DNA of 64,000 nucleotides. Origin: Chrysemys picta bellii. Its lineage: Eukaryota; Chordata; Testudines; Emydidae. Both the position numbers and the translations under genes were made by a program. Where the stretch lies: positions 20,078,572-20,142,571 of the forward strand of contig NC_088800.1 in assembly GCF_011386835.1 (NCBI RefSeq). The letters run 5' to 3'. The notes under the pieces are model-generated. The model did no database searches, had not been told where the DNA came from, and saw only the letters and a list, made by a program, of their open reading frames with translations. Numbering within the stretch: position 1 is the first letter of the stretch; each line of letters opens with the position of its first letter. Of the stretch, positions 27,301 through 35,589 are shown one piece after another.

Positions 27301-30300
27301 ATGTTTGGACACCCAACTTAAAAATCCCTAAAGGGAAGGTGATTTTCAGAATCTAGGTGCTCTGCCGTTCTGAAAATCAGGGCACTTTAATGTGTCTTAA
27401 ATTTGTCAAAAACTGAAATATCCAGAATCAGTAGCAAGTTTTGAAAATTTAGGTATTGGTCTCCCAGCAAGTTTTAGAAAGAAGTTATTGTGGCACAAAG
27501 AAGATCAGACATTAGGAAAATGATAGAAAGGGGAGAAAGGAAAGTTACTATTTCATAGAAATATTGGATTAAATAATATTTTGCACTTCTATGGCACCTT
27601 CCATCTGAGCATTTCCAAGTATTTTAAAAAATTTTAATTAAATCTCCCAACACCTACGTGAGGTAAGTATATTTATTCCCATTTTACAGGTGAGAAAACT
27701 GAGCCAAATAGATGTTAAGCAGCTTGCCCATGATCACCAAACAAGTGAGTGGCAGAGGCAGGAACAGAACCCTGGAGTCCTGACCCTCAGCTTCTGCTCT
27801 AAACACCACACAACAATCCCCCTGCCAAACTTTAATTTCATGTTGCGCTAAACCACAGTCAAATCAGCTGTTTTTCCAAAATTGCATATGCTACCCCTTC
27901 CATAGGAGTGGAGCCCGTAGATATACTACTGCTCTGGATTTGTGGTTTTTAGTTGGGGATAGGTCTGGAGTCAAATTGACAAAAATCAAAATGATAAAAC
28001 CAATTTCTGAATTTATATAATTATGTACAAATACATGCATGCAAAAACTATAAATACCATGTCTTAAGCATCAGCCTATATTTCCCCCATGACTTATACA
28101 GCCAATACCTTCTGTACAGTGTCCCAGCAACTGTCCCAAATGGTTTTCTCAAATTTTCCTCTGATTTTACCTAATAGCATGAAAGTTTCATTGGAAATAA
28201 AGATTTGAAAAATCACTGTTTTATAAGACTGTGAAGAATGCTAGCTCACTTTCTGTGTTTGTAAACAAGTGATTCCCTGAGTATCACACCAAGGACAGTG
28301 AGTGGGTGGATGAAGGATGAGATGGGGCTAAGTCATTATCCTAGTGCAGCACAAGAAGCTGTAATTACTGACATGATAGTGAGTCACATCAAAACAGCTT
28401 TGAAGCAATGTTGGTTACAAATCAGCCTGTTAACTTTCTTTAATGGCAGCAGCAAATTAAAAAAGCTGAAGTGCAAGAAGTCAAGAAGGAGAAAGGAGAA
28501 ACCATCTTTAAAAATGTCATGAAATGGCTATTACACTGCTTCAAAAACCTTTCTGTGTCTAAGGAAATGGGTGGCTCGCAGGCACCTAGCCAATTCAATG
28601 TATTTTGTAGCCCCTCTCCTAAGAACAAATGCTGTAGCATGCTCTGGAAGGATTTCTACCTTTAGCCCTAGACTCAAGCTTCAAACTTAGTCAATGCAAA
28701 GAGCAAGCAGGAGTAGCAATGGAAAAAAAAGATGTTATGACACTTCACAGTAGATTAACTTTAGTTTGTATCCCTTTGTAAACTTTGTACCCTTGTCTTG
28801 ATCCATATTCTAAATATTTTAGCAAATCAAGAATTCTCTAGTCATAAAGCTGTAAAGCAGTGCTTCTCAAAGCCGGTCCGCTGCTTGTGCAGGGAAAGCC
28901 CCTGGTGGTCCGGGCCGGTTTGTTTACCTGCTGCGTCCACAGGTTCGGCCGATCGCGGCTCCCACTGGCTGCGGTTCGCCGCTCCAGGCCAATGGGCTCG
29001 GTGGGAAGGATGGCCAGCATATCCCTCGGCCCGTGCCGCTTCCCGCAGCCCCCATTGGCCGGGAGTGGCGAACCGCGGCCAGTGTGAGCCGCAATCGGCC
29101 GAACCTGCAGACGCGGAAGGTAAAAAAACCAGCCCGGACCGCCAGGGGCTTTCCCTGAACAAGCGGCGGCCTGACTTTGAGAAGCACTGCTGTACAAGAT
29201 ACTGCCATCTGTTGTGAATTATTTATTAGACCTTTCTGCACTTTAATTGCTTACAAATGAAAACATAGGAATTGCCCTGCTAGATTAGACCAGTGGTCAA
29301 TCTAATCCAGTATTCTGTCTTGAAAGTGGGCAGTACCTGATACTTTGGAGGGATATGCAAGAAACCTCCTGATAGACAGTGTGTCCAGAGGGAACGAGTC
29401 TTCCTATCCCTCTTCAGTTGGTGATTGGCTTATGCCTTGAAGAAAAATATTATCCTATTAGATCTCTAAATGTTCTCATTTTCCCACGTCTATTTCTTAA
29501 TTTCTTCACACTTTTCTCTTGTCTTGACTAGCCTATCTTTCTGTTGTCATCTGCCAATTTTGCCATCTCATTTCACAACCCCTTTTCTGGATCATAATCA
29601 TGATAATGCCTCTTGCAAATATTGTCCATGGGGAAGTTTGCTGGCAGAATACTAGAAATTATGTTAATGTGAGATGCTTGTATTCCTTGTGTGTCTGTAT
29701 CCAGAATGTCTCTTTGGCTTAGAGCTATTTTTATAGTGGTGTTGGTGTCTAAGTCTATGCCTACACTGTGTATCTTACAATGGAGCAGGTGTGCTGCTAC
29801 AACCACGTCGTCGTAAGATACGCAGTGTAGATGCTCTTTGTCACCAGGAGAGAGCTCTCCTGGCAACAAAATAAAACCACCTCCAACAAGGGATGGTAGC
29901 TTTGTCTTTGGGAGAGCGTCTCCCACTGACAAAGCGCTGTCCACACCGGCGCTTTTCATCGTTAACACTTTTGTCATTCAGGGGTGTTTTTTTCACACCT
30001 GTGAGTGACACAAGTTTTAACAAAGGAAGTGCAGTGTAGACATAGCCTAAGAACAAACAGAGGTAACTGGGATTGAGTTATACTGATTAATTTATTCTCA
30101 AAGGCCTGGTCTACACTAGAAAATTAAGTCGGTTTATCTACATCAGTGAGGGATATGAAAAATCCACCCCCTTGAGCACCATAGTTAAGCCTACCTAAGT
30201 CCCTGTGTAGACAGCGCTAGGTCGACAGAAGAATTCTCAGTGAGGTGGATTACCTATGCCAATGGGAGATTCCCTTCAGCCGGCATAGGTAATGTCTACA

Positions 30301-31699
30301 CTGAAGCACTACAGCACTGCAGCTGTGCCGCAGTAGCATTTTAAGAGCAGACATACCCCAAGATGTGTTTTGTAAGCAAGAATAGTCTCATCTCTTTGTA
30401 AACTTTGGCCAAAATGTTGCAACATAGGTGCTTCCATTTAGGTATCTAAATCAGATCTGATTTTTCAGAGTTGCTGAGCAAGACAACTCCCATTTGCTTC
30501 AGCTTTGCACAGGCAAATTTGAAAACGATGGCCTTTATATGTGAATTAAAATTAAGTGAAATGCAGTGTGCTCTGACTGGCGGAGGTCCAGTTTAGAACA
30601 CACCTCTTCTCTGAATGCTAACATAAATACAGAGGTTTACGGGACTTGCTCATGCATTCTTCTGCTGCACAATGAGATTTAGCTTTCCTTATAACATTTC
30701 CAAACAGAGCAGGCCTTAGACCCAGGGGCATGGAGAGAGGTGGTCCCTCTTTTGTTAAGGAATATTGGAAAGGAAGGTGATGTGGAGTAAATTTTCACTG
30801 CCTTTTGGGTTGGCTTTACAATGTTCAGAATTCCTAGGGATGACAGGGTTGGAGCTTAGAGCGGGGAAGGAGAGAAAGATCAAGGACTGGGTTGCCAGCC
30901 CACTGCCATAACAGAAGAGGGGAGTGGGAATCCTGAACTGGTTATGAGTTTCCTCCCCCTCTACTCCCCCATCAGGAAGGGGAAAGAGGGATCTGGCCCG
31001 GTTGCTCTGCTGCCAGAGTCTCCCAAAGAGATTATGGATTGCACAAAGTCTCCCTTTCCATCTGGTTAGCAGCAGTTTGAGGGTGCCTGGTCACACTAAT
31101 GGTGACTTTCCTCCCACTCTGGGGGAAGGGCTGGTTAGGGCAATCAGAGTCAGGGTAGCTCCCCAAGTGGCCGCTTGTGCTTACTGGCAGTGGTGCTGGA
31201 ACAATTTGTATAGTGGGGGTGCTGAGAGCCATTGAACCAAACTGTAAACCCTGTATATGATGGAAACCACTTCAAGCCAGGGGGTGCAGCAACCCCCCCC
31301 CCATCCTAGTTCCAGTACCTATGCCTAGAGGCCGACCACCCTTCTGGGAACAAATGAAAGGCTTCGGGGTCCAGGGCCGTGGAGCTGGCGCCCTTCAGCG
31401 GCACTTGCCGTCCCTGCGGGACAGACGAGAGACCGGACACAGCCTGCACTGGGGACGGCTGCTGCGCCCTCAGCACCGGCCACTGCCCGCCAAAGCCCGG
31501 GGGAGACGCAGCCGCTTTGCAGCCCGTGTCTAGCATCAGCAGCGGCTAGCGCCGGGGCCGCTGGATGCGGCAGCCCCTTGCCCAGCTCGCAGGTCGGGCT
31601 CCTGCTCTCCGAACGGGCCCGGCTCCAAGGCCATACACCCACCCACCTGGGCTGCTCCGCCAGCTGGACTGGGAGGGTGGCGGGGGCGTCCGAGGCCAT
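7268..31699 (-). CDS. GALK2: GALK2 (N-acetylgalactosamine kinase), 5' part, coding exons 1-5
   Basis: GALK2 is a cytosolic GHMP-family kinase that phosphorylates GalNAc at C1 with ATP (and galactose weakly) in amino-sugar salvage. Five minus-strand exons join without a frame break: 31699-31647, 26726-26638, 22205-22082, 13314-13224, 7414-7268 (53, 89, 124, 91, 147 nt), giving residues 1-168 of a family that is about 458 residues long. Visible motifs: the sugar-binding galactokinase signature GRVNLIGEHIDY (residues 42-53, split across exons 2 and 3) and the phosphate-binding GHMP motif [11 protein letters not shown] (139-149). All introns are GT-AG. The start was chosen because the N-terminus M-A-S-D-A-P-A-T resembles the mammalian one and the ATG has a purine-rich context. 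Exons 6 onward lie beyond position 1. The call rests on recognising the family; the functional state of the remainder is unseen. Confidence 0.95.
8163..10440 (-). pseudogene. CR1 LINE, 5'-truncated, minus strand, split by hAT
   Basis: The 3' end lies at the low-coordinate side with the CR1-typical ending near GATTCTATA. Reading the minus strand gives reverse-transcriptase pieces: [13 protein letters not shown] (motif A region), [19 protein letters not shown], then FADNTKLGG, where the catalytic FADD is FADN. The body is 8163-9344 and resumes at 10276 after a 931 bp insertion. Several stops and frameshifts make it dead. It is truncated before the endonuclease. Confidence 0.88.
9345..10275. mobile_element. 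hAT-type non-autonomous element inserted in CR1
   Basis: Flanked by a perfect 8 bp duplication CACTAGGC (9337-9344 and 10276-10283). Terminal inverted repeats: CAAGGGTGAGCAAACT at left and, inverted, CAGGGGTGGGAAAACT at right. The interior has a G-rich minisatellite (9425-9735) and a GC-rich block (9760-10230) whose open frames (up to 292 codons) are not genes. No transposase. Confidence 0.9.
10668..10952. mobile_element. PIF/Harbinger-type MITE made of three hairpins
   Basis: Flanked by 3 bp TAA duplications (10665-10667, 10953-10955). Termini GGGCTTGTCTATACTT and, inverted, GGCTTGGTCTACACTA. Inside are three consecutive hairpins: about 10713-10769, 10771-10830 and 10861-10926. Arms are nearly perfect, which suggests a recent insertion. 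It shares its third hairpin with the MITE at 39431. Confidence 0.88.
12366..12470. repeat. short palindromic dispersed repeat
   Basis: Left GGTGGTACTTTCAAAAGCACCTAAG and right GCTTTTGAAAATCCCACC are inverted relatives; the centre has CAATGGCTTTCAATGG. Same family as 713, 2484 and 27278. Confidence 0.45.
13224..13314 (-). CDS. GALK2: GALK2 coding exon 4
   Basis: Acceptor TTTTTGCAG, then one base completing codon 89 and thirty codons [16 protein letters not shown]...GLKGVQ (residues 90-119), donor GTAAAC. The [11 protein letters not shown] stretch is the conserved helix region of GALK2. Phase 0 at the 3' end matches exon 5. Confidence 0.95.
13907..15595. mobile_element. 1.7 kb hAT-like GC-rich element
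   Basis: Flanked by 8 bp CCTATGTG (13899-13906 and 15596-15603). The right end reads TTCACCCTA, the inverse of TAGGGTGA; the left end starts ACCAGATGTCCCG and has lost the expected first seven bases. The termini match the family seen at 24891 and 59009. The interior is GC-rich with no recognisable transposase and contains a CA microsatellite. Confidence 0.8.
15312..15353. repeat. (CA)n microsatellite
   Basis: About 20 CA units with one AAA interruption, inside the hAT-like element. Confidence 0.95.
15931..16170. mobile_element. Harbinger-type MITE
   Basis: TTA duplications at 15928-15930 and 16171-16173. Termini GGGTATGTCTACACT and, inverted, TGGTACGTCTACACT. Interior shows inverted modules (CTCAAGCC, AAAATAGCA/TGCTATTTTTAG). 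No coding capacity. Confidence 0.85.
17025..17115. repeat. short dispersed repeat (CTTAAGTG family)
   Basis: Contains AAGCACGTGCTTAAGTG and CTTAAGTGTTTCCCTAAATCAGAGCC; a similar degenerate block occurs at about 26345-26465. Class unassigned. Confidence 0.35.
17942..18242. mobile_element. Harbinger-type MITE
   Basis: TTA duplications at 17939-17941 and 18243-18245. Left end GGCCTGGTCTTCACAG, right end inverted GGGCTTATCTACACAG. Contains a (GTT)n tract near 17999. Interior pairs GTATAAC/GTTATAC modules. Confidence 0.85.
18690..18835 (+). repeat. CR1-like 3' fragment
   Basis: GGCTGGATATCAGGAAAAT followed by TGGAATAGTCTCCTAGAGGAAG resembles the segment just before CR1/L3 3' ends (compare 41365-41450). 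Too short to assign to a subfamily. Confidence 0.5.
19539..21185 (+). CDS. candidate three-exon gene for a small secreted protein (antisense in GALK2 intron 3)
   Basis: Not recognised as a known family. Three plus-strand segments join in phase 0: 19539-19682, 20668-20820 and 21132-21185, giving 116 codons and TAA. Exon 1 starts [20 protein letters not shown], a good signal peptide with likely cleavage near A23-G24, and ends CAG before donor GTAAGA. Exon 2 follows a pyrimidine-rich acceptor ending TTTGAAG and ends GAAAAG before GTAACT. Exon 3 follows a strong acceptor (TTTTTGCTTTTAACCAG) and encodes [17 protein letters not shown]. The mature part has only two cysteines (about residues 40 and 112), at opposite ends, a layout like secretoglobins, but I see no convincing sequence match. 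No clear poly(A) signal lies close downstream. Chance assembly is possible; transcript evidence would decide. Confidence 0.3.
19840..20082. mobile_element. Harbinger-like MITE
   Basis: Long terminal inverted repeats: TGTCTACACAGCATTTTGGAGCAAG at left (shown in two parts: TGTCTACACAGCATTTT, GGAGCAAG) and its inverse at right. It lies in intron 1 of the candidate secreted-protein gene. The flanking triplets have diverged, so no clean duplication. Confidence 0.75.
21795..22075 (+). repeat. 5S rRNA-derived SINE relic
   Basis: GCCTGTCAGATTTCACAAGC then TAAACAGGGTCAGGTTGGGCC parallels the internal promoter part of 5S rRNA (GTCAGATCTCGGAAGCTAAGCAGGGT region), followed by CACCTGGTTTCTAAAGGAAGTACT. 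This is the head of a 5S-derived SINE such as AmnSINE1/SINE3, heavily mutated. It is not a functional 5S gene. Confidence 0.55.
22082..22205 (-). CDS. GALK2: GALK2 coding exon 3
   Basis: Begins GA-GAA-CAT after acceptor TTTTCTAG, completing Gly48, then [13 protein letters not shown] and on to NTNPLY (residues 49-88). It ends with TT before the consensus donor GTAAGT. TT joined to the first G of exon 4 gives Leu at residue 89, where mammals as I recall have Pro. The catalytic-site residues E49, H50 and D52 are present. Confidence 0.94.
22495..24215 (+). pseudogene. old CR1 LINE, plus strand
   Basis: Successive frames give pieces of the CR1 ORF2: a [25 protein letters not shown] stretch in two frames, then [15 protein letters not shown] and [11 protein letters not shown]. 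Further on comes an [16 protein letters not shown] stretch, a C-terminal region [24 protein letters not shown], and a 3' end before 24215. Many stops; the FADD site has decayed to FENYTK. Its divergence is clearly greater than the CR1 at 38.8 kb, so it is an older insertion. Confidence 0.85.
24891..25262. mobile_element. hAT-type non-autonomous element
   Basis: Perfect 8 bp duplication TTTGTAAT (24883-24890, 25263-25270). Ends TGGGGTGACCAGACAT and, inverted, TAGGGTGACCAGATGA. Interior is palindromic: the GCGGTATTTCAGCGG module reappears inverted as CCGCTGAAATACCGC. Confidence 0.9.
25271..25875. repeat. unclassified GC-richer block, possibly LTR-derived
   Basis: Composition shifts abruptly from the flanks and the block ends in a GCACTACCCGCTAGACCACC string that I associate with mid-repetitive turtle DNA. 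I could not find matching termini or a target duplication. No coding domain. Confidence 0.25.
26638..26726 (-). CDS. GALK2: GALK2 coding exon 2
   Basis: Encodes residues 18-48, starting [13 protein letters not shown] and ending RAPGRVNLI plus the first G of Gly48. Acceptor is TTTCAG, donor is GTAAAA. It carries the first half of the galactokinase substrate-binding signature. Confidence 0.95.
26890..27045. mobile_element. Harbinger-type MITE fragment
   Basis: Right end CTAGTGTAGACCACGCCC matches the Harbinger MITE terminus; CTACATTGACCTAAG and TTACGTTGACCTAA are internal modules. The left terminus is missing or diverged. Confidence 0.55.
27278..27395. repeat. short palindromic dispersed repeat
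   Basis: ACATTTTCAAAAGTGACTAG at left; TGATTTTCAGAATCTAGGTG and CTGAAAATCAGGGCAC at right. Same family as 713, 2484 and 12366. Confidence 0.45.
27570..27835 (+). repeat. MIR-like CORE-SINE
   Basis: CTCCCAACACCTACGTGAGGTAAG, CCCATTTTACAGGTGAG, AAACTGAGCC, TTGCCCATGATCAC and GGAGTCCTGACCCTCAG follow the order of a MIR/CORE-SINE 3' half. Well enough kept to orient (plus). Confidence 0.65.
28858..29189. mobile_element. fold-back hAT MITE (332 bp)
   Basis: Flanked by CTGTAAAG / CTGTACAA (6 of 8 match; 28850-28857, 29190-29197). Ends CAGTGCTTCTCAAAG and, inverted, CAGTGCTTCTCAAAG: identical. The whole element folds on itself, with internal pairs such as CCAGGCCAATGGG / CCCATTGGCCGGG. Same family as 40009 and 60729. 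Overlapping open frames of 100-139 codons on both strands are symmetry artefacts. Confidence 0.85.
29260..29460. repeat. dispersed turtle-type repeat fragment
   Basis: AACATAGGAATTGCCCTGCT, AGACCAGTGGTCAATCTAAT and CCAGTATTCTGTCTT follow a commonly repeated string in turtle DNA, class uncertain to me. Confidence 0.4.
29753..30047. mobile_element. Harbinger-type MITE
   Basis: TAA duplications at 29750-29752 and 30048-30050. Ends GTCTATGCCTACACTG and, inverted, GGCTATGTCTACACTG. Internal inverted module TGTATCTTAC...GTAAGATACGCA forms a hairpin close to the left end. Confidence 0.85.
30104..30358. mobile_element. Harbinger-like MITE
   Basis: Left GGCCTGGTCTACACTAGAAA; right GAGCAGACATACCCC. 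Interior CCTAAGTCCCTGTGTAGAC and inverted CACCTATGCC-type modules. Boundaries approximate because the flanking triplets do not match cleanly. Confidence 0.6.
31188..31323. mobile_element. small hAT-like MITE beside the GALK2 CpG block
   Basis: Ends CAGTGGTGCTGGAACAATTTG and, inverted, CATAGGTACTGGAACTAGG. It contains a run of nine C. No duplicate flank found. It sits immediately 3' of the GALK2 exon 1 CpG block. Confidence 0.55.
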
Positions 31700-31960
31700 C
31701 CTCGGCCTCGCGGGACTGTGCGGGGCCGCAGAGAGGCAGAGGCAGCGGCGGGCTGCCTGGGGCCGGGACCGTAGGCTGCTATCACGGGACGAGGAAACGT
31801 CTCCCTTCCTTCCGGGCTGCGGGGGAGCCCTGCCTCCTCCCCGCCCAGGTCCGGGTGCTCTGGGCAGGGCTTGTGCCGGGCAAGCCCCTGCCCAGACATC
31901 CAGCAGGGTTCGGACGAGCGCCTGAGCACCGGCTCCTCCCCACCTGTGTGTCTGGCTTTG
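31330..31960 (-). promoter_or_regulatory. GALK2: CpG-rich promoter region of GALK2
   Basis: About 630 bases of high GC with many CpG dinucleotides surround GALK2 exon 1, against AT-rich DNA on both sides. No TATA box is obvious. The transcription start is not determinable here; it should lie above 31700 on the minus strand. Confidence 0.65.
31647..31699 (-). CDS. GALK2: GALK2 coding exon 1
   Basis: Seventeen codons plus two bases, reading [17 protein letters not shown] then AG, followed by the donor GTGGGT. The final AG plus the first base A of exon 2 make Arg18. The exon sits inside a CpG-rich block and has ATG context GAGGATGG. A longer open frame runs through the donor, but it is read-through into intron 1. 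Confidence 0.9.
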
Positions 31961-32535
31961 TGCCAGGACGTTGTTTGACGCTGATGTGACAACAGGAGCG
32001 GAGGGTTTTTTTTTTAAATGTCTGCACCAATGATGTGTAAGATCTCGGTGAAAGACAAAGCAAATCAATTCCCAAGGAGACGATCTCTCTCCCAGCGAAC
32101 CAGGACTGACAGCTCTGTGCCTTAAAAACATACAATGTAATTGCAGAAAAGGGCAGCATGACTCAATGTCTTCTCTGAACAACAGCCACGAACAAGGTCA
32201 CTCCCAGATCTCTCCCCCACAACAAACCCATACAGTGAAAACACAAAATGAACATTAACGGAGGAAGCAAAACGCCTTATCCTGAAGGCGTTGGTTTTTT
32301 TATTCTGAGGGTTTGTGTTATGTGTGGGTGTTTCTATGGTGTGCTGGATTGCCCCCCCACACACACACATTGGAGTAACTGATTTGTTCAGCAACAGGCT
32401 GATGGCTATTATTATTTGTTATTTTATCCTACTATTTCAATCCATAAAATCCAAAAGGTACCTATCCGACAAGGCTATAAGTGCCCTAACATAGATAGTA
32501 TTGTATAGTGTCATTCAAATTTCTACAGTGTGGAC

Positions 32536-32846
32536 CAGGGTTCGGCAACCTTTCAGAAGTGGTGTGCCGAGTCTTCATTTATTCACTCTGATTTAAGGTT
32601 TCGCGGGCCAGTAATACATTTTAACGTTTTTAGAAGGTCTCTTTATATAAGTCTATAATATATAACTAAACTATTGTTGTATGTAAAGTAAATAAGGTTT
32701 TTTAAATGTTTAAGAAGCTTCATTTAAAATTAAATTAAAATGCAGAGCCCCCCGGACCGGTGGCCAGGACCCGGGTAGTGTGAGTGCCACTGAAAATCAG
32801 CTCACGTGCCGTCCTCGGCACGCGTGCCATAGGTTGCCTACCCCTG
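32536..32846. mobile_element. hAT MITE (311 bp)
   Basis: Flanks GTGTGGAC / CTGTGGAC (7 of 8). Ends CAGGGTTCGGCAACCT and, inverted, CAGGGGTAGGCAACCT. AT-rich core with GC-rich shoulders; no coding. Confidence 0.88.
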
Positions 32847-33089
32847 CTGTGGACTAACTCCTCTGGTGAATAACAACAATCCACTCTTCACATCAGTCAT
32901 CCATAAACTATCGAATCCTCATTCCACCCCTACTCCAACTGTGCAGAAGGCATGAGGGCCTTCCAGTTTGCTCAGAAGGTTGACAAACCTGGGCTCTGGC
33001 AGACCAACAGAGTAAGTGAATTCCAATGTTGCACTTCGGCTTCATCTCGTGTCCTTGTCACAAACTAGATGTTTTTACAGAACTGTGCA

Positions 33090-33322
33090 CAGGGCCGGCT
33101 CCAGGCACCAGCTTCTCAAGCAGGTGCTTGGGGCGGCCGCTCTGGAGAGGGGCGGCACGTCCAGGTATTCGGCGGCAATTCGGCGGATGGGCCTTCACTC
33201 CGCCTGGGAGCGAAGGTCCTCCCGCCGAATTGCCGCCGCAGATCGCGATTGTGATTGCGGCTTTTTTTTGTTTTGTTTTGTTTTGGCTGCTTGGGGCGGC
33301 CAAAACCCTGGAGCCGGCCCTG
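33090..33322. mobile_element. hAT MITE nested in LINE
   Basis: Perfect 8 bp duplication ACTGTGCA (33082-33089, 33323-33330). Ends CAGGGCCGGCTCCAGG and, inverted, CAGGGCCGGCTCCAGG: identical. Interior palindrome around GGCGGCAATTCGGCGG / CCGCCGAATTGCCGCC. Confidence 0.93.
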
Positions 33323-34761
33323 ACTGTGCACAAGCAATGGCTCTTTCCATCACTGCAGCAAGGTCCTCCTTTGTACAGGTCATCCCAAAGAGTCGGCAAA
33401 CGAGCAGGTGCTTCATAGTTTGCATTTCACCATATTCACATATTCGTGCCATTAGAGTAGCCCCATTTGATCGTATTAGTAGTTGATCTGCCAGTTTGCG
33501 TGCACAGGCGGTTCAGGCATGACCATGTTGACCAGTCTGTATCTGCCCCTCCAGGAAGGACCTCCTGGGATTCCAGATCTATTTCAGTGCATCCAACTCG
33601 CATAGTCTTTCATTCCATAATATCAATTGTGCCTTGCAGTTGTTGTATCCAAAGGCACAACAGTGGTTATAAAACTCTTTCGCAATTTAAGGTGTTTGAT
33701 TACTCCTGTGTGACCATATAATGGATGCCTTGGATCTTCCATCTGCCACGATCTTTCCCTTTGGCTTGCTACTGTCCTCCTGGTATCGGGTGGCGCAATG
33801 CCAGCTAGTAAGTAGAGGCTATCCTTTGGTGTTGGCTTTAGACATCGTGCTATTCCACAACAACTGTAGTTTAGAACAGGGTCTAATTTCTTAGCATGGA
33901 TGGATCGTTCCCACACTGGGCATGCATACTCTGCTATGGAATAGCACAAAGCGATTGGAGTGGTTCCCAAAGTAGCTGGATTGTCTCCACACTTTGAGGT
34001 GACCAACTTTCGGAGGATGTTGTTACGGGCACTAACTTTTCCTTTCGTCTTCTTTACATGTGCTTTTAAGGCAAGTATCCGGTCCAATGTCATCTCCAGG
34101 TAGACAGGGTTCAGGTGATTAGCCAGTGGGATTCCATCCCAGATGATATTTAGTTTCCGCTTGGCTTCTCGATGGCGTAGGTGAAAGGCCATCACCTGTG
34201 TCTTGGCTGGGTTAGCACAAAGCTGGTGTTTATTGTAATAAGTTGGGAGGTTGCTCAGTACACATCATTCTATTCTTGACAGTAGCAAAGTCCATCTTCT
34301 GTGACATGATGCATAGACCATGGCATATATAAAGCTCCTTGTATTGCTCTGTATGGGCTGGTCACTGGTCAGGATTGGTGCTAACACACTGCCCTGTGAC
34401 AGGCCATTTCGTTGTCATCTCCAGTGGCTCCATTTCTTGCACAGTTCTACGTAAACATGTCTGTTCTCCAGAAGAGATCGGACAAGCTGCACTTGGTGGT
34501 AGTCGTGTCATATCGTAGACTTTGGCAAGCAAGTTTTGGTGGTTGACTGTATCATATGCCGCTGATAGGTCTACGAACACAGTGCCTGTTATCATCCCTT
34601 TCTCAAATCCATTTTCTATATGCTGGTTAATATTTAATATTTGGCCAGTGCAGGACTTTCCTGATCTAAATCCAGCTTGTTCAGATATTAGATGCTGTTC
34701 AATCTGAAGTGAGAAGAGATTGAGAATGAGGTGTTGGTAAAGTTTATAGAGGTGGCATAGA

Positions 34762-34869
34762 CAGAGGCCTGCGCGGATACAAAATTTGTGTCTGCATCCA
34801 ATGAGCAATTCTCAAAAATGGTCTGCGGATATCCGCAAATGCAGATATCCGTGGATTTGCAGGGCTCTA
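34762..34869. mobile_element. 108 bp hAT-like MITE nested in LINE
   Basis: Perfect 8 bp duplication GGCATAGA (34754-34761, 34870-34877). Ends CAGAGGCCTGCGCGG and, inverted, TAGAGCCCTGCAAATC. Interior GGATATCCGCAAATGCAGATATCC palindrome. Confidence 0.85.
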
Positions 34870-35589
34870 GGCATAGAAGTGATATTGGCCACAAGTTCTT
34901 TGGGTCAGAGGCATCCTTCCCTGGCTTCAATAGAGCTATTACATGGGCTCGTCACCATAATTTAGGTATTCTAATTCAGAGGCATAATACCCATAACTTG
35001 GTTGCAGTACCAAAATGCTTAATCTGCTCCACGCATATGTCTTTGAGTCCAACTGCTTTGCCGTTCTTCAAGTGACTTTTTCTGGCATTGAGTTCATCTA
35101 TTGTGTATGGTGTGGTGAAATGATCTTCTTCCAGATCAGTTTGCTGTATAACTAATATTTAGGCTGCTTGTTCAGAGCTTTCCCATTGAACAGAAGCTGG
35201 TGTGCCACCAGATTGGCTGTGATGTTGTGGTGTTGCTCTACTTTCTTTGGATCATTATTCAACTTGCGAATGGCCAACCATGCTTCCTGCTAGTGTTCCT
35301 TCAATCAATTCTTTCCATTTCTGTTGCCTTTCTTCTTGAAGCTTGTTAGTTAGGGCTGTCCCTGCTGTGATAGTGTTTTCCAAGAAAGGATCTATTTGGA
35401 ACATTTGTTGGTATTTTTTATATCTGGCTATTAGCACAGGAGTAAACCCTGGTATGTGCTCAGTTCTACATCCTCAAGGTATATACCTGGAGGTATTGCA
35501 CAGTGCACTCACGAAGAGGTCATAAATCTCCAGGATTGGATTTATGTGAGTCAGGTTTTTTTCAAGGTCAATCTTGCATTATCAGTTGT

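Larger units (their letters stand above)
26727..31646 (-). other. GALK2: GALK2 intron 1
   Basis: Contains a Harbinger MITE fragment (26890-27045), palindromic repeat (27278-27395), MIR-like SINE (27570-27835), fold-back hAT MITE (28858-29189), two further MITEs (29753, 30104) and a hAT MITE (31188-31323). 27840-28850 and 30370-31180 show nothing recognisable. Confidence 0.85.
32985..35560 (-). pseudogene. jockey/CR1-superfamily LINE (not CR1), minus strand
   Basis: Minus-strand frames give, in order: a linker (RYKKYQQMFQIDPF...LQEERQQKWKELIEG, about 35437-35260), RT motifs FRSGKSCTGQ and VFVDLSAAYDTVNHQNLL (34700-34540), then a thumb/C-terminal region. The last includes NPVYLEMTLDRILALKAHVKK, AEYACPVW and KPTPKDSLYLLAGIAPPDTRR (34130-33750), then the terminal cysteine-rich CEYGEMQTMKHLLVCRLFG...AIACAQ (33450-33340). 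This domain order is that of a non-LTR retrotransposon. Frameshifts and stops disable it. Two hAT MITEs are nested within it. Confidence 0.8.

Noticed and set aside
28798..29241. Several overlapping 100-139 codon frames
   Set aside because: All fall on the fold-back hAT MITE and mirror each other on the two strands.
31325..32182. 285-codon minus-strand open frame
   Set aside because: It contains GALK2 exon 1 in frame but reads through the exon 1 donor and upstream UTR; length reflects CpG-island GC content.
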